Made by a program: the position numbers and the translations under genes. This document shows, in pieces, positions 1 to 7,400 of a stretch of DNA of 64,000 bases. This DNA is from Streptococcus mitis (lineage in GTDB: Bacteria; Bacillota; Bacilli; Lactobacillales; Streptococcaceae): the NCBI RefSeq assembly GCF_009496155.1, contig NZ_WIJP01000008.1:49720-113719 (forward strand). Direction: 5' to 3'. Every line of letters begins with the position of its first letter. The first letter of the stretch is position 1. The notes beneath the pieces are model-generated. The model was given only the letters and a program-made list of their open reading frames with translations. It was not told the DNA's origin and did not search any database.

Positions 1-802
1 AGTTGGAAAAGTCTTTGGTGGTTTAACCCTTCTCGACACTATGCAATCTGAAACAGGGGTTCAAGCCCTTCGCGCAGACATCCGTACACCCCATGAGGAA
101 GCTGTGTTCAATAACATCCAATTTATGGAATCTGTCCACGCTAAATCTTATTCATCAATCTTTTCTACCTTGAATACAAAAGCTGAGATTGAAGAAATTT
201 TCGAATGGACCAATACCAATCCTTACCTACAAAAGAAGGCTGAGATTGTTAACGAAATCTACCTAAACGGTAGCCCACTTGAAAAGAAAGTAGCCAGCGT
301 TTTCCTTGAAACCTTCCTCTTCTACTCTGGTTTCTTCACTCCCCTCTACTACCTTGGTAATAACAAACTAGCCAACGTTGCGGAAATCATCAAACTGATT
401 ATTCGTGATGAATCTGTTCACGGAACTTACATTGGTTACAAATTCCAACTTGGTTTCAATGAATTGCCTGAAGAAGAGCAAGAAAAACTCAAGGATTGGA
501 TGTACGACCTGCTCTATACTCTTTACGAGAATGAAGAAGGCTATACAGAAAGCCTCTATGACGGTGTTGGTTGGACGGAAGAAGTCAAAACCTTCCTTCG
601 CTACAATGCTAACAAGGCACTCATGAACCTTGGGCAAGATCCACTCTTCCCAGATTCAGCTGATGATGTCAACCCAATCGTTATGAACGGTATTTCAACA
701 GGAACTTCCAACCACGACTTCTTCTCTCAAGTCGGAAATGGTTACCTCCTTGGTGAAGTTGAAGCCATGCAAGATGATGACTACAACTACGGTTTGGACT
801 AA
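1..802 (+). CDS. nrdF: Class Ib ribonucleotide reductase small subunit NrdF (5' end missing)
   Basis: The reading frame is open from base 2, so this is the C-terminal 266 residues or so of a protein usually near 320. NrdF houses the dimetal/tyrosyl-radical cofactor that lets NrdE reduce ribonucleoside diphosphates to deoxynucleotides in the cytoplasm. Visible signatures are ESVHAKSY (metal ligands Glu and His, then the radical Tyr four residues on), FLETFLFYSGF (another ligand Glu) and RDESVHG (Glu and His ligands). All ligands in this part are intact, which argues against the metal-free NrdF variants. nrdH and nrdE would be expected just upstream, outside the window. A strong hairpin follows the stop codon. 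Confidence 0.95.
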   Translation, partial: VGKVFGGLTLLDTMQSETGVQALRADIRTPHEEAVFNNIQFMESVHAKSYSSIFSTLNTKAEIEEIFEWTNTNPYLQKKAEIVNEIYLNGSPLEKKVASVFLETFLFYSGFFTPLYYLGNNKLANVAEIIKLIIRDESVHGTYIGYKFQLGFNELPEEEQEKLKDWMYDLLYTLYENEEGYTESLYDGVGWTEEVKTFLRYNANKALMNLGQDPLFPDSADDVNPIVMNGISTGTSNHDFFSQVGNGYLLGEVEAMQDDDYNYGLD

Positions 803-826
803 TTCAATTATCCCAGAACTGATAAC

Positions 827-866
827 AAATATCATGGTTTGTTTAAAACAACCATGATATTTTTGT
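827..866 (+). terminator. Rho-independent terminator after nrdF
   Basis: A 13-bp perfect inverted repeat (arms 827-839 and 850-862, core ATCATGGTT/AACCATGAT) is followed by a T-rich run. It lies 25 bases after the nrdF stop and separates nrdF from lacR. Confidence 0.85.
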
Positions 867-890
867 TTTTGTTTTATTTTGTTTTTTAAA

Positions 891-919
891 TTGATTGATT
901 GAACACTTTATGATAAAAT
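891..919 (+). promoter_or_regulatory. Predicted lacR promoter
   Basis: TTGATT (891-896) and TAAAAT (914-919) are separated by 17 bases, with TGA just before the -10 box. The site is 26 bases upstream of the preferred lacR start and just beyond the nrdF terminator. Confidence 0.6.
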
Positions 920-944
920 AGTAATAGAAATAGAGGTGATAACG

Positions 945-1712
945 ATGTTAAAGCAGGAAAAACTAGATAATATTCTAGAAACGGTAAATACAAAGGGAAC
1001 TATTACTGTAAAAGAAATCATGACTCGCTTGGATGTATCAGATATGACTGCTAGACGCTACTTACAAGAGTTAGCTGACAAGGATTTACTTGTTCGAGTA
1101 CACGGTGGAGCTGAAAAAATTCGCACAGGTTCTATTTTAAATAATGAACGTTCCAATATTGAAAAACAAAGCTTACAAATCGCAGAAAAACAAGAAATCA
1201 GCCGTTTTGCAGGTCATTTAATCGATGAGGGTGAAACCATTTTTATCGGTCCAGGGACAACCTTGGAATCTTTTGCCCGTGAACTTCCAATCGATAATAT
1301 TCGTGTTGTAACAAACAGTTTACCAGTATTTCTCATCTTAAACGAACGAAAACTAACAGATTTGATTTTAATTGGTGGAAACTACCGCTCTATCACTGGG
1401 GCCTTTGTGGGAACACTAACCTTGCAAAACCTAGCCAACCTTCAATTTTCTAAAGCTTTCGTTAGCTGTAATGGTATTAAAGACAATGCGATTGCGACCT
1501 TTAGTGAAGAGGAAGGTGAATCTCAACGCATCGCCCTCAATAATTCCAATAAAAAATACTTACTAGCTGACAATAGTAAGTTCAATAAATTTGATTTTTA
1601 TACCTTCTATAATATCTCAGATATTGATACCATCGTTTCAGATTCTAAACTGAGCAAAGAAACGTTCGAACAACTTTCAAAACAAACAAAAATTATTCTT
1701 TCTAAACCATAA
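945..1712 (+). CDS. lacR: DeoR-family lactose/tagatose pathway repressor LacR
   Basis: This 255-residue DeoR-type regulator has an N-terminal helix-turn-helix (residues about 5-55, with TVKEIMTRLDVSDMTARRYL) and a C-terminal sugar-phosphate sensor domain. LacR proteins repress lac genes until tagatose-6-phosphate or a related sugar phosphate binds. I chose ATG at 945 because AGAGG (932-936) sits 8 bases before it; an in-frame GTG at 936 overlaps that site and is unlikely. It faces the broken lacG and presumably also controls the gat and lac operons at 7.4-14.1 kb. A closely related sugar-phosphate repressor cannot be fully excluded. Confidence 0.85.
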   Translation: MLKQEKLDNILETVNTKGTITVKEIMTRLDVSDMTARRYLQELADKDLLVRVHGGAEKIRTGSILNNERSNIEKQSLQIAEKQEISRFAGHLIDEGETIFIGPGTTLESFARELPIDNIRVVTNSLPVFLILNERKLTDLILIGGNYRSITGAFVGTLTLQNLANLQFSKAFVSCNGIKDNAIATFSEEEGESQRIALNNSNKKYLLADNSKFNKFDFYTFYNISDIDTIVSDSKLSKETFEQLSKQTKIILSKP

Positions 1713-1733
1713 AACTGAGGATTGATAAAATTT

Positions 1734-1782
1734 AAAATGCGTCATATCAAGAAAATAAGAATCTTGATATGACGCATTTTTT
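1734..1782 (+). terminator. Terminator after lacR
   Basis: A perfect stem of about 18 bp (core GCGTCATATCAAG paired with CTTGATATGACGC) with an 11-base loop is followed by TTTTTT. It begins about 20 bases after the lacR stop. The stem is symmetrical and may also stop transcripts from the minus strand. Confidence 0.9.
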
Positions 1783-1816
1783 GATGAAGATTTTTACAAA
1801 GAGTTTCCTAGATTCT

Positions 1817-2074
1817 TTATGATTGTTGAAACGGCATAAAATCTGAATCAAAGGAGATATTATCCCGTTCTTCAGGACTGATAAAATTTAAAAAGATATT
1901 TTTAAATTCTTCTAGCTCATAGTCTGAATGGCAAATCCATTCTTTACCGGTAGAGACATACCATTTTCCGAGACTTTTCAGTTATTCATTCGTCAAACAC
2001 GGTATTTGAGAACATTTTCCGAAATTTATAATATAAACTTTTTCATAAATAGATTGGATAAAATCTTTGAACAT
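1817..2074 (-). pseudogene. Small conserved-looking gene broken by an in-frame stop
   Basis: Read on the minus strand, ATG at 2074 (preceded by a GAGG-like site) opens an 85-codon frame ending at 1817. It is interrupted once by TAA at 1982-1984 after residue 30 (start MFKDFIQSIYEK, last part SDYELEEFKNIF and DFMPFQQS). The acidic, aromatic composition after the stop looks like protein, and the frame stays aligned across the stop, suggesting a single nonsense mutation. It lies just downstream of lacG in the same direction, so it was probably the tail of the old lac operon. No function is recognised. The overlapping plus-strand frame 1928-2110 looks like its shadow. Confidence 0.5.
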
Positions 2075-2115
2075 CTTTTGCCTCACTATAATTCTATATC
2101 TAATTACTAATTCTA

Positions 2116-2937
<822 letters not shown>

Positions 2938-3017
2938 TCATAAACAAAATTAAGAAAACAAGTGTTTATAATTCAGAAAATTTCATATCAATTCAAAAAA
3001 TCAGTACACTAATAATT

Positions 3018-3740
3018 CTATATTTTTTTGAAAACTCCAAACCAAAATCCATTATTTCTAATAAACAACTCATCACCAAAAGCTCTAGTATGTTTTGAAC
3101 CAATTTCTAATTTTACAAGACGCATAGGAGCTAATAATTCAATTAACTCACTTTCTGTATAAACTCTTTCTAACATTGAATCTAGTTTTCTACGTATATA
3201 ACCTTTTTCTAGTAAATAATTATCAGGAATTGCATCTTGAAAAATTCCATCTTTCCGTGGACAATAAAAATAATACATTCCTCCTGCTTTCAACACCCTT
3301 TTCACCTCTGAAAAATAGTTCTGTCTATCTTTTTCATCCACTATAAATGTAATCGCAGACATTATATCAAATATAGAATCGAAATGATTGTCAGGAAAAT
3401 CTAAACCTTTACCTACATCTGTCTGTGCTATACGACAATTAAATTGTGGAAATGACTTAGTCAATAATTGTTTTGCACTATCAGCGGCCTCCTTTGTTAA
3501 ATCTACACCACAATAAGTATCAGCATAATGATTTTCAATTAAATAGTAAAGATTCCTTCCAAAACCACAACCAACTTCTAATACCCTGCACTCATCGTTT
3601 TGAGTAACGATTTGATTTCTCAAAGAAAAAATCTTTTGAACTGCATCATTAGGAACTAAGCGTGTCTCTGTTTTTGATGATTGGGCGTGTAATTCTTCCC
3701 ATTTCTTGTGATTATCTTCATTTAAAACAAATGTATCCAT
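3018..3740 (-). CDS. Class I SAM-dependent methyltransferase (Methyltransf_11/25 type)
   Basis: This cytoplasmic methyltransferase has about 240 residues. The SAM-binding motif I is VLEVGCGFGRN, followed by an acidic loop (YCGVDLTKEA) and FDSIFDIMSAITFIV, with VLKAGGMYYFYCP as a typical post-motif III strand. I prefer ATG at 3740, which has GGAG about 6 bases upstream, over ATG at 3752, which has no such site. Its start overlaps the end of the upstream CmoA-like gene by 23 bases, indicating translational coupling. The substrate is unknown: the family includes small-molecule, quinone and peptide methylases. It is AT-rich relative to the core genes and has no counterpart that I recognise in the lac loci of related streptococci. 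Confidence 0.75.
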   Translation of the reverse strand: MDTFVLNEDNHKKWEELHAQSSKTETRLVPNDAVQKIFSLRNQIVTQNDECRVLEVGCGFGRNLYYLIENHYADTYCGVDLTKEAADSAKQLLTKSFPQFNCRIAQTDVGKGLDFPDNHFDSIFDIMSAITFIVDEKDRQNYFSEVKRVLKAGGMYYFYCPRKDGIFQDAIPDNYLLEKGYIRRKLDSMLERVYTESELIELLAPMRLVKLEIGSKHTRAFGDELFIRNNGFWFGVFKKI

Positions 3741-4422
3741 TGAACTCTCCATATCTCATTATCGTTTCTACATGATGAAATCCAGCACTCTTTAACATTT
3801 CTTTATTTTCAGCATGAGTGTAGTTAATCATAACTCCCTCCAAGCTCAATTGCTTAGGTAGAATTTCTTCTGGACTAAATCCATGTTCTTGCTTGAATTT
3901 AATATAATTGGAAACTATCAACTTATTTACCTTCGGATCTGTCATGATTTCTTTCTTAAATAGAATAAACGCTCCACCTTCAACTAAAGATTCATATATT
4001 TTTGATAAAATCTTTATTCTCTTGTCTGGAAGAATAAACTGAAGGAAATAATAGCTAATAATTAAATCGCTGGGTTCTAACCTGGCTTCCTCCACGGAGC
4101 TTGTTATGAATTCAAGCTCAGGAAATTTCGATTGTGCCACCTGATTCATTTCTGGAATCTCTTCTATCCCGATAAAACGAACTTCTTTTTTAGACTTGTG
4201 ACGCTGGTATAATTTACCAATCAGATTACCCGTTGCAGAGCCTAGCTCATAACATAAGGAATGGTCACGAATAAAAAAATCGCTTAGATGACAAACAAGG
4301 TTATGTCCTTCATCATATAAAGGAATAGATTGTCTAACATGCTCATCAAAATGTTGAGCTACACCATTACCAAAACTCCATTGTGTTCCATTTTGAATAA
4401 CAATATCATTTCCAACTTCCAT
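3718..4422 (-). CDS. CmoA-like SAM (or carboxy-SAM) methyltransferase-family protein
   Basis: This protein has 234 residues. Order and spacing resemble CmoA, the enzyme that makes carboxy-SAM for tRNA wobble uridine: an N-terminal FGNGVAQHFDEHVRQSIPLYDEG segment, motif I CYELGSATGNL, IISYYFLQFI, the FKQEHGFSPEEI helix and a LKSAGFHHVE ending. No CmoB partner is visible nearby, and streptococci are not known to me to use cmo5U, so a biosynthetic role on a small molecule is equally possible. The start at 4422 has GGAG 6 bases upstream, inside the end of the exporter gene, whose stop is only 3 bases away. It is the middle gene of an exporter-methylase-methylase operon. Confidence 0.72.
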   Translation of the reverse strand: MEVGNDIVIQNGTQWSFGNGVAQHFDEHVRQSIPLYDEGHNLVCHLSDFFIRDHSLCYELGSATGNLIGKLYQRHKSKKEVRFIGIEEIPEMNQVAQSKFPELEFITSSVEEARLEPSDLIISYYFLQFILPDKRIKILSKIYESLVEGGAFILFKKEIMTDPKVNKLIVSNYIKFKQEHGFSPEEILPKQLSLEGVMINYTHAENKEMLKSAGFHHVETIMRYGEFNGYICFK

Positions 4423-4425
4423 AGA

Positions 4426-5340
4426 CTACTCCTCTTCTCCCTTGACTTTCCAGTTTACTAATACCAATGCTAACACAACCATCGAACCCCCAAGAACCAA
4501 ATTCAATGTAAACGGCTCATGTAAGCCCATAATAGAAAAGATAGTTGAAAATACTGGAACTAAAAACAAGAAACTGCTAGCTACTGTTGCTCCCCTTTGT
4601 CCTAGACTATAAAACCACAGTCCAAACGAACCAACAGACGCAGGAATAATTAACCATATAAACCAAACCCAGCCCCAAAATCCTAAATTTAGAAAGTTAT
4701 AACTTTCATGCACAGGTATTGAGAATAAGTAAAGGAATACCCCACCTAATAACAATTGCCAAGCTGTAAATATCCATGGACCGTTATCAAAAGGAATTTT
4801 CTTGGTGACAACTGTATTGATTGACCAACAAAATGAACCAAGTAAAGCAAACAAAGCACCTAAACTAAACGCAGATACATCTAGTCCAATACAAGTAACA
4901 ACTCCAGCCACACCTAATATTAAGGCACTTATCTTCTGAATAGTCAATGTATCTTTTAACAAAAAATGTGCTAAGAAAGCTAACCAAAGAGGATTCGTAA
5001 ATAAGATAATGGAAGACATCGATGACGACACATCATGAGCTAGGGCAAGATTAAGAAATCCCATGGTTCCAGCTGTCTGTAAGAGCCCGATAGTCACAAC
5101 CAATATAAACCCCTTTATCTTGCTACCTTGACTTTTAGGAATGATAGTCCCTCCCTTGCAAAATAAAAACGATAATACTAACATCACTAACCCAGCAATA
5201 ATAAATCGAACACCCCCAAGTAATAATGGAGGAGTCTTTTCAACTACTATAAGATATTTACCAGTTGGAAAAGACGACCCCATAAAAAGTGTGGTAAGTA
5301 ATATAGAAATCAAAAAAATAAAATTTGAACCTCGTTTCAT
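4426..5340 (-). CDS. EamA/DMT-family membrane exporter
   Basis: This 304-residue integral membrane protein has about ten hydrophobic helices in two EamA repeats (first repeat with MGSSFPTGKYLI near residue 20, second beginning near residue 155, LGALFALLGSFCWSINTVVTKK). DMT-family members export amino acids, purines or other metabolites. The charged C-terminal tail (WKVKGEEE) is expected to be cytosolic. The start at 5340 has a GAAGG site. It is the first gene of the operon with the two methyltransferases and is transcribed divergently from the Rrf2 regulator, which suggests that it exports, or protects against, something made or altered by those methylases. The substrate is not predictable from sequence. 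Confidence 0.85.
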   Translation of the reverse strand: MKRGSNFIFLISILLTTLFMGSSFPTGKYLIVVEKTPPLLLGGVRFIIAGLVMLVLSFLFCKGGTIIPKSQGSKIKGFILVVTIGLLQTAGTMGFLNLALAHDVSSSMSSIILFTNPLWLAFLAHFLLKDTLTIQKISALILGVAGVVTCIGLDVSAFSLGALFALLGSFCWSINTVVTKKIPFDNGPWIFTAWQLLLGGVFLYLFSIPVHESYNFLNLGFWGWVWFIWLIIPASVGSFGLWFYSLGQRGATVASSFLFLVPVFSTIFSIMGLHEPFTLNLVLGGSMVVLALVLVNWKVKGEEE

Positions 5341-5387
5341 TTATTTCGCCTTCTTTCAAAAGATATTGATGATATTTTTTGTCTTTT

Positions 5388-5415
5388 ATTCTACTCTTTT
5401 AAAAATGAATGTCAA
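5388..5415 (-). promoter_or_regulatory. Predicted promoter of the exporter-methyltransferase operon
   Basis: On the minus strand TTGACA (5410-5415) and TAGAAT (5388-5393) are separated by 16 bases. It is back-to-back with the rrf2 promoter. Downstream, at 5362-5374, two GATA words lie in direct rather than inverted order (an imperfect relative of the palindrome at 5502). Confidence 0.6.
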
Positions 5416-5462
5416 GAGATTTATCAAAAAATTCCAAGATTATTTTTTTAAACTCCTATGTA

Positions 5463-5491
5463 TTGAGAAAAAAACAAAAAAAGACTATACT
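5463..5491 (+). promoter_or_regulatory. Predicted promoter of the Rrf2-family regulator gene
   Basis: TTGAGA (5463-5468) and TATACT (5486-5491) have exact 17-base spacing. Transcription would start near 5498, inside the palindrome at 5502-5514. Confidence 0.7.
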
Positions 5492-5501
5492 GGTAATTGT
5501 G

Positions 5502-5514
5502 GATAATGATTATC
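5502..5514. promoter_or_regulatory. Candidate Rrf2 operator, GATA-N5-TATC palindrome
   Basis: GATAAT-G-ATTATC is a perfect 6-1-6 inverted repeat starting 10 bases after the -10 box, an ideal place for autorepression. The same GATA-N5-TATC pattern occurs at 6088-6100, at an almost identical distance from the promoter of the second lacAB pair. Confidence 0.5.
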
Positions 5515-5535
5515 TTTTTATATGGAGGTACAAAC

Positions 5536-6012
5536 ATGCGATTGTCATCAGGTTGGGAACAGTCAGTCTATGTCTTACTCATGTTAGATCAGCTCCCTGA
5601 AGGAAAATATATCAATACAATTTCCTTGAGTGAACGGCTAGAAGTTTCAGATTCTTATTTGAAAAAAATTATAAAACTATTAGACAACGAAGGATTGGTT
5701 AAATCCGTTAGAGGGAAAAATGGAGGCGTTGCTCTTTCTAAACCCCTCAGCCAAATCACCTTTTACGATGTATTTGTAGCTATAGAAGGAAAAAATCGAA
5801 TCTTTGAAAGTCAAAATCTTCTAAAAAAATTCTTAGGCAACAAGGAAAGTAAAAAGGCTAAAAGATGCGTCGTAACCAACTCTCTTGATATTATTGAAAA
5901 TACTTTAGTTGCAACCCTGACTTCTATTACACTCAGCCAGGTAGCCCATCAATCTGAGATTAACTATGATTTAACCGATATCAGAAATTGGATCAATAAA
6001 TGCCAAAACTAG
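5536..6012 (+). CDS. Rrf2-family transcriptional regulator (no Fe-S cysteine cluster)
   Basis: This regulator has 158 residues. Residues 1-80 form the Rrf2 winged helix (SLSERLEVSDSYLKKIIKLL recognition region, then the wing SVRGKNGGVALSKP). The start at 5536 has GGAGG 7 bases upstream; longer in-frame starts lie over the promoter. IscR/NsrR-type Rrf2 proteins carry three clustered cysteines, but only two distant cysteines (about residues 105 and 156) are seen here, so a small-molecule or redox-sensing CymR/YwnA-like mode is more likely. It is divergent from the exporter-methylase operon and upstream of lacAB copy 1, with matching palindromes at two promoters, so it is probably the local controller of this island. 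Confidence 0.85.
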   Translation: MRLSSGWEQSVYVLLMLDQLPEGKYINTISLSERLEVSDSYLKKIIKLLDNEGLVKSVRGKNGGVALSKPLSQITFYDVFVAIEGKNRIFESQNLLKKFLGNKESKKAKRCVVTNSLDIIENTLVATLTSITLSQVAHQSEINYDLTDIRNWINKCQN

Positions 6013-6042
6013 CTGAAGAAAAAATTCTTCAACTAGTTTTTA
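6005..6042 (+). terminator. Terminator after the Rrf2 gene
   Basis: AAAACTAG(CTGAAGAA) pairs with (TTCTTC)AACTAGTTTT around a short A-rich loop, overlapping the rrf2 stop. It separates rrf2 from the following lacA-like gene, which has its own promoter. Confidence 0.8.
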
Positions 6043-6049
6043 TAAATCC

Positions 6050-6078
6050 TTGACAAATAATTTTACAAGGACTATACT
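6050..6078 (+). promoter_or_regulatory. Predicted promoter of the second lacA-lacB pair
   Basis: TTGACA (6050-6055) is a perfect -35 box, followed after exactly 17 bases by TATACT (6073-6078). This is one of the strongest-looking promoters in the window. The untranslated leader would be about 80 bases. Confidence 0.75.
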
Positions 6079-6084
6079 ATATTT

Positions 6085-6103
6085 GAAGATATAATATATC
6101 TTC
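6085..6103. promoter_or_regulatory. Operator candidate, perfect 8-3-8 palindrome
   Basis: GAAGATAT-AAT-ATATCTTC is a perfect inverted repeat covering roughly +1 to +19 of the predicted transcript. Its core, GATA-TAATA-TATC (6088-6100), shares the GATA-N5-TATC pattern and promoter-relative position with the palindrome in front of the Rrf2 gene. Confidence 0.55.
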
Positions 6104-6164
6104 TATATCGTCAACAATGATATTTCATTGCATGCTTTTGGATAGCTAAAGAAAGAAGGTTCTT

Positions 6165-6593
6165 ATGAAAGTTATTTTAGCTACTGACCAAGATGGTTTC
6201 CAACTGAAAGAAACCGTCAAACACTATCTGCTTCATTCTGGTTATGAAGTAATTGACCTCAACTCTACACAAGGTTCTGCGGATTTCGTTGATTCTACTG
6301 TCAATGCTATTACAGAGTTTAGAAAATATAAGCAAGCTCGTGCTATTCTTTTTGACAAGTTTGGACATTCTTTTATGCCTGCTAATAAGTTTAAAGGTAT
6401 TATCTGCGCCGCTGTTTCCGATGAACACTCTGCCATGATGACTATTCGACACAATTCTACTCCAATCATTACAATTGGTTCTGGAATTACAGGCGCTATT
6501 TTAGCAGTTGAAATAGTCAAAGCCTTTCTTGAGCACAACTATGATTCTGGTCGTCACCAAGTTCGCATTGATATGCTGAACAAGCTCTGCTAG
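6165..6593 (+). CDS. lacA: Galactose-6-phosphate isomerase LacA-like protein (diverged second copy)
   Basis: This 142-residue LacAB/RpiB-family protein ends in the family hallmark GRHQVRIDMLNKLC and keeps the His of the TIRHNST segment, which corresponds to TRGHNNS in canonical LacA. LacA and LacB form a heteromer that isomerises galactose-6-phosphate to tagatose-6-phosphate. It differs widely from the canonical LacA at 9869-10294 (DKFGHSFMPANKFKGII against [17 protein letters not shown]), so it may act on another aldose phosphate. It is followed 11 bases later by lacB copy 1 and is preceded by its own strong promoter and palindrome rather than by the lac regulatory sites. The symbol indicates family, not proven activity. 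Confidence 0.8.
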   Translation: MKVILATDQDGFQLKETVKHYLLHSGYEVIDLNSTQGSADFVDSTVNAITEFRKYKQARAILFDKFGHSFMPANKFKGIICAAVSDEHSAMMTIRHNSTPIITIGSGITGAILAVEIVKAFLEHNYDSGRHQVRIDMLNKLC

Positions 6594-6604
6594 GAGGTAT
6601 TCCC

Positions 6605-7123
6605 ATGAAAATTGCTCTCGGTTGTGATCACATTGTAACAGATGTGAAGATGAAGATTTCAAAACACCTAAAAGAACAAGGTCATGAAATCATTGATGTT
6701 GGTACTTATGATTTCGTCCGTACTCACTATCCTATTTATGGTCGCTTAATTGCAGAGGAGGTCGTCAATGGACGGGCTGACTTTGGAGTCGCCCTTTGCG
6801 GTACAGGTGTTGGAATTGCTGTATCTGCTGATAAAGTGCCTGGAACTCGAGTTGTACTTGTCGGAGATGTTGCGACTGCTCGTTCCGCTCGTGAAAATCT
6901 CAATGCTAATATTGTTGCTTTCGGTGGTGCAATCCTAGGTATCAATTTCATTAACAACATTGTAGATGAATTTATCAATACCAAGTACAAACCAAGTCCT
7001 GAAAAAGAGGAATTGATTTCGAAAATTGATAAACTATCTGAAGTGAGTCCAGATGTAGCTGCCAATGATCATATCTTCGATGAAGAGAATGCCAAGTGGA
7101 ATCGTGGAGAATATCACGATTAA
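6605..7123 (+). CDS. lacB: Galactose-6-phosphate isomerase LacB-like protein (diverged second copy)
   Basis: This 172-residue RpiB/LacB-family protein retains the catalytic-cysteine motif CGTGVGI, the GCDHIVTD start and the C-terminal WNRGEYHD tail shared with the canonical LacB at 9323-9838. It has a strong AGGAGG ribosome site. With the lacA-like gene just upstream it should form the heteromeric isomerase. No kinase, aldolase or transporter gene follows; a BOX element and a terminator end the unit, so the product must feed into enzymes encoded elsewhere, perhaps lacCD at 7.4-9.3 kb. It is clearly closer to LacB than to pentose isomerase RpiB. Confidence 0.85.
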   Translation: MKIALGCDHIVTDVKMKISKHLKEQGHEIIDVGTYDFVRTHYPIYGRLIAEEVVNGRADFGVALCGTGVGIAVSADKVPGTRVVLVGDVATARSARENLNANIVAFGGAILGINFINNIVDEFINTKYKPSPEKEELISKIDKLSEVSPDVAANDHIFDEENAKWNRGEYHD

Positions 7124-7152
7124 CTTGTATTCCGCCTTCTATATTTTATCTA

Positions 7153-7303
7153 ATACTCAATGAAAATCAAAGAGCAAACTAGAAAGCTAGCCGCGGGCTG
7201 CTCAAAGCACTGCTTTGAGGTTATAGATAGAACTGACGAAGTCAGTAACCATACCTACGATAAGGCGACGCTAACGTGGTTTGAAGAGATTTTCGAAGAG
7301 TAT
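7153..7303 (-). repeat. BOX element, complete boxA-boxB-boxC
   Basis: The right end reads boxA in reverse (GACGCTAACGTGGTTTGAAG through TTTTCGAAGAGTAT), the middle is boxB (GAACTGACGAAGTCAGTAACC and the CAAAGCACTGCTTTG stem), and the left end is boxC (ATACTCAATGAAAATCAAAG). It has one boxB copy. It sits between the lacB copy 1 stop and its terminator and would be transcribed as part of that mRNA. Confidence 0.9.
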
Positions 7304-7336
7304 AACCTTGAGGATAACTAACTCAAGGTTATTTTT
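7304..7336 (+). terminator. Terminator after lacB copy 1 and BOX
   Basis: AACCTTGA (7304-7311) pairs with TCAAGGTT (7323-7330) and is followed by ATTTTT on the plus strand. Confidence 0.75.
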
Positions 7337-7344
7337 ACGTCATC

Positions 7345-7376
7345 AAAAAGTCTAGAGATATTTCTATCCCTAGACT
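7345..7376 (-). terminator. Terminator after lacD
   Basis: On the minus strand AGTCTAGGGATA pairs with TATCTCTAGACT and is followed by TTTTT. It lies about 25 bases past the lacD stop and is separate from the plus-strand terminator next to it. Confidence 0.8.
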
Positions 7377-7400
7377 GAAGTTTTTTTCGCAATTTGAGTG

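Noticed and set aside
1928..2110. Plus-strand frame of 60 codons beginning MANPFFTG
   Set aside because: It is antisense to the minus-strand broken small gene, has no ribosome site and looks less protein-like.
3718..4422. CmoA-like gene as a genuine tRNA wobble-modification enzyme
   Set aside because: Not asserted: no CmoB partner is nearby, and the operon context with an exporter points elsewhere; left as a family-level call.
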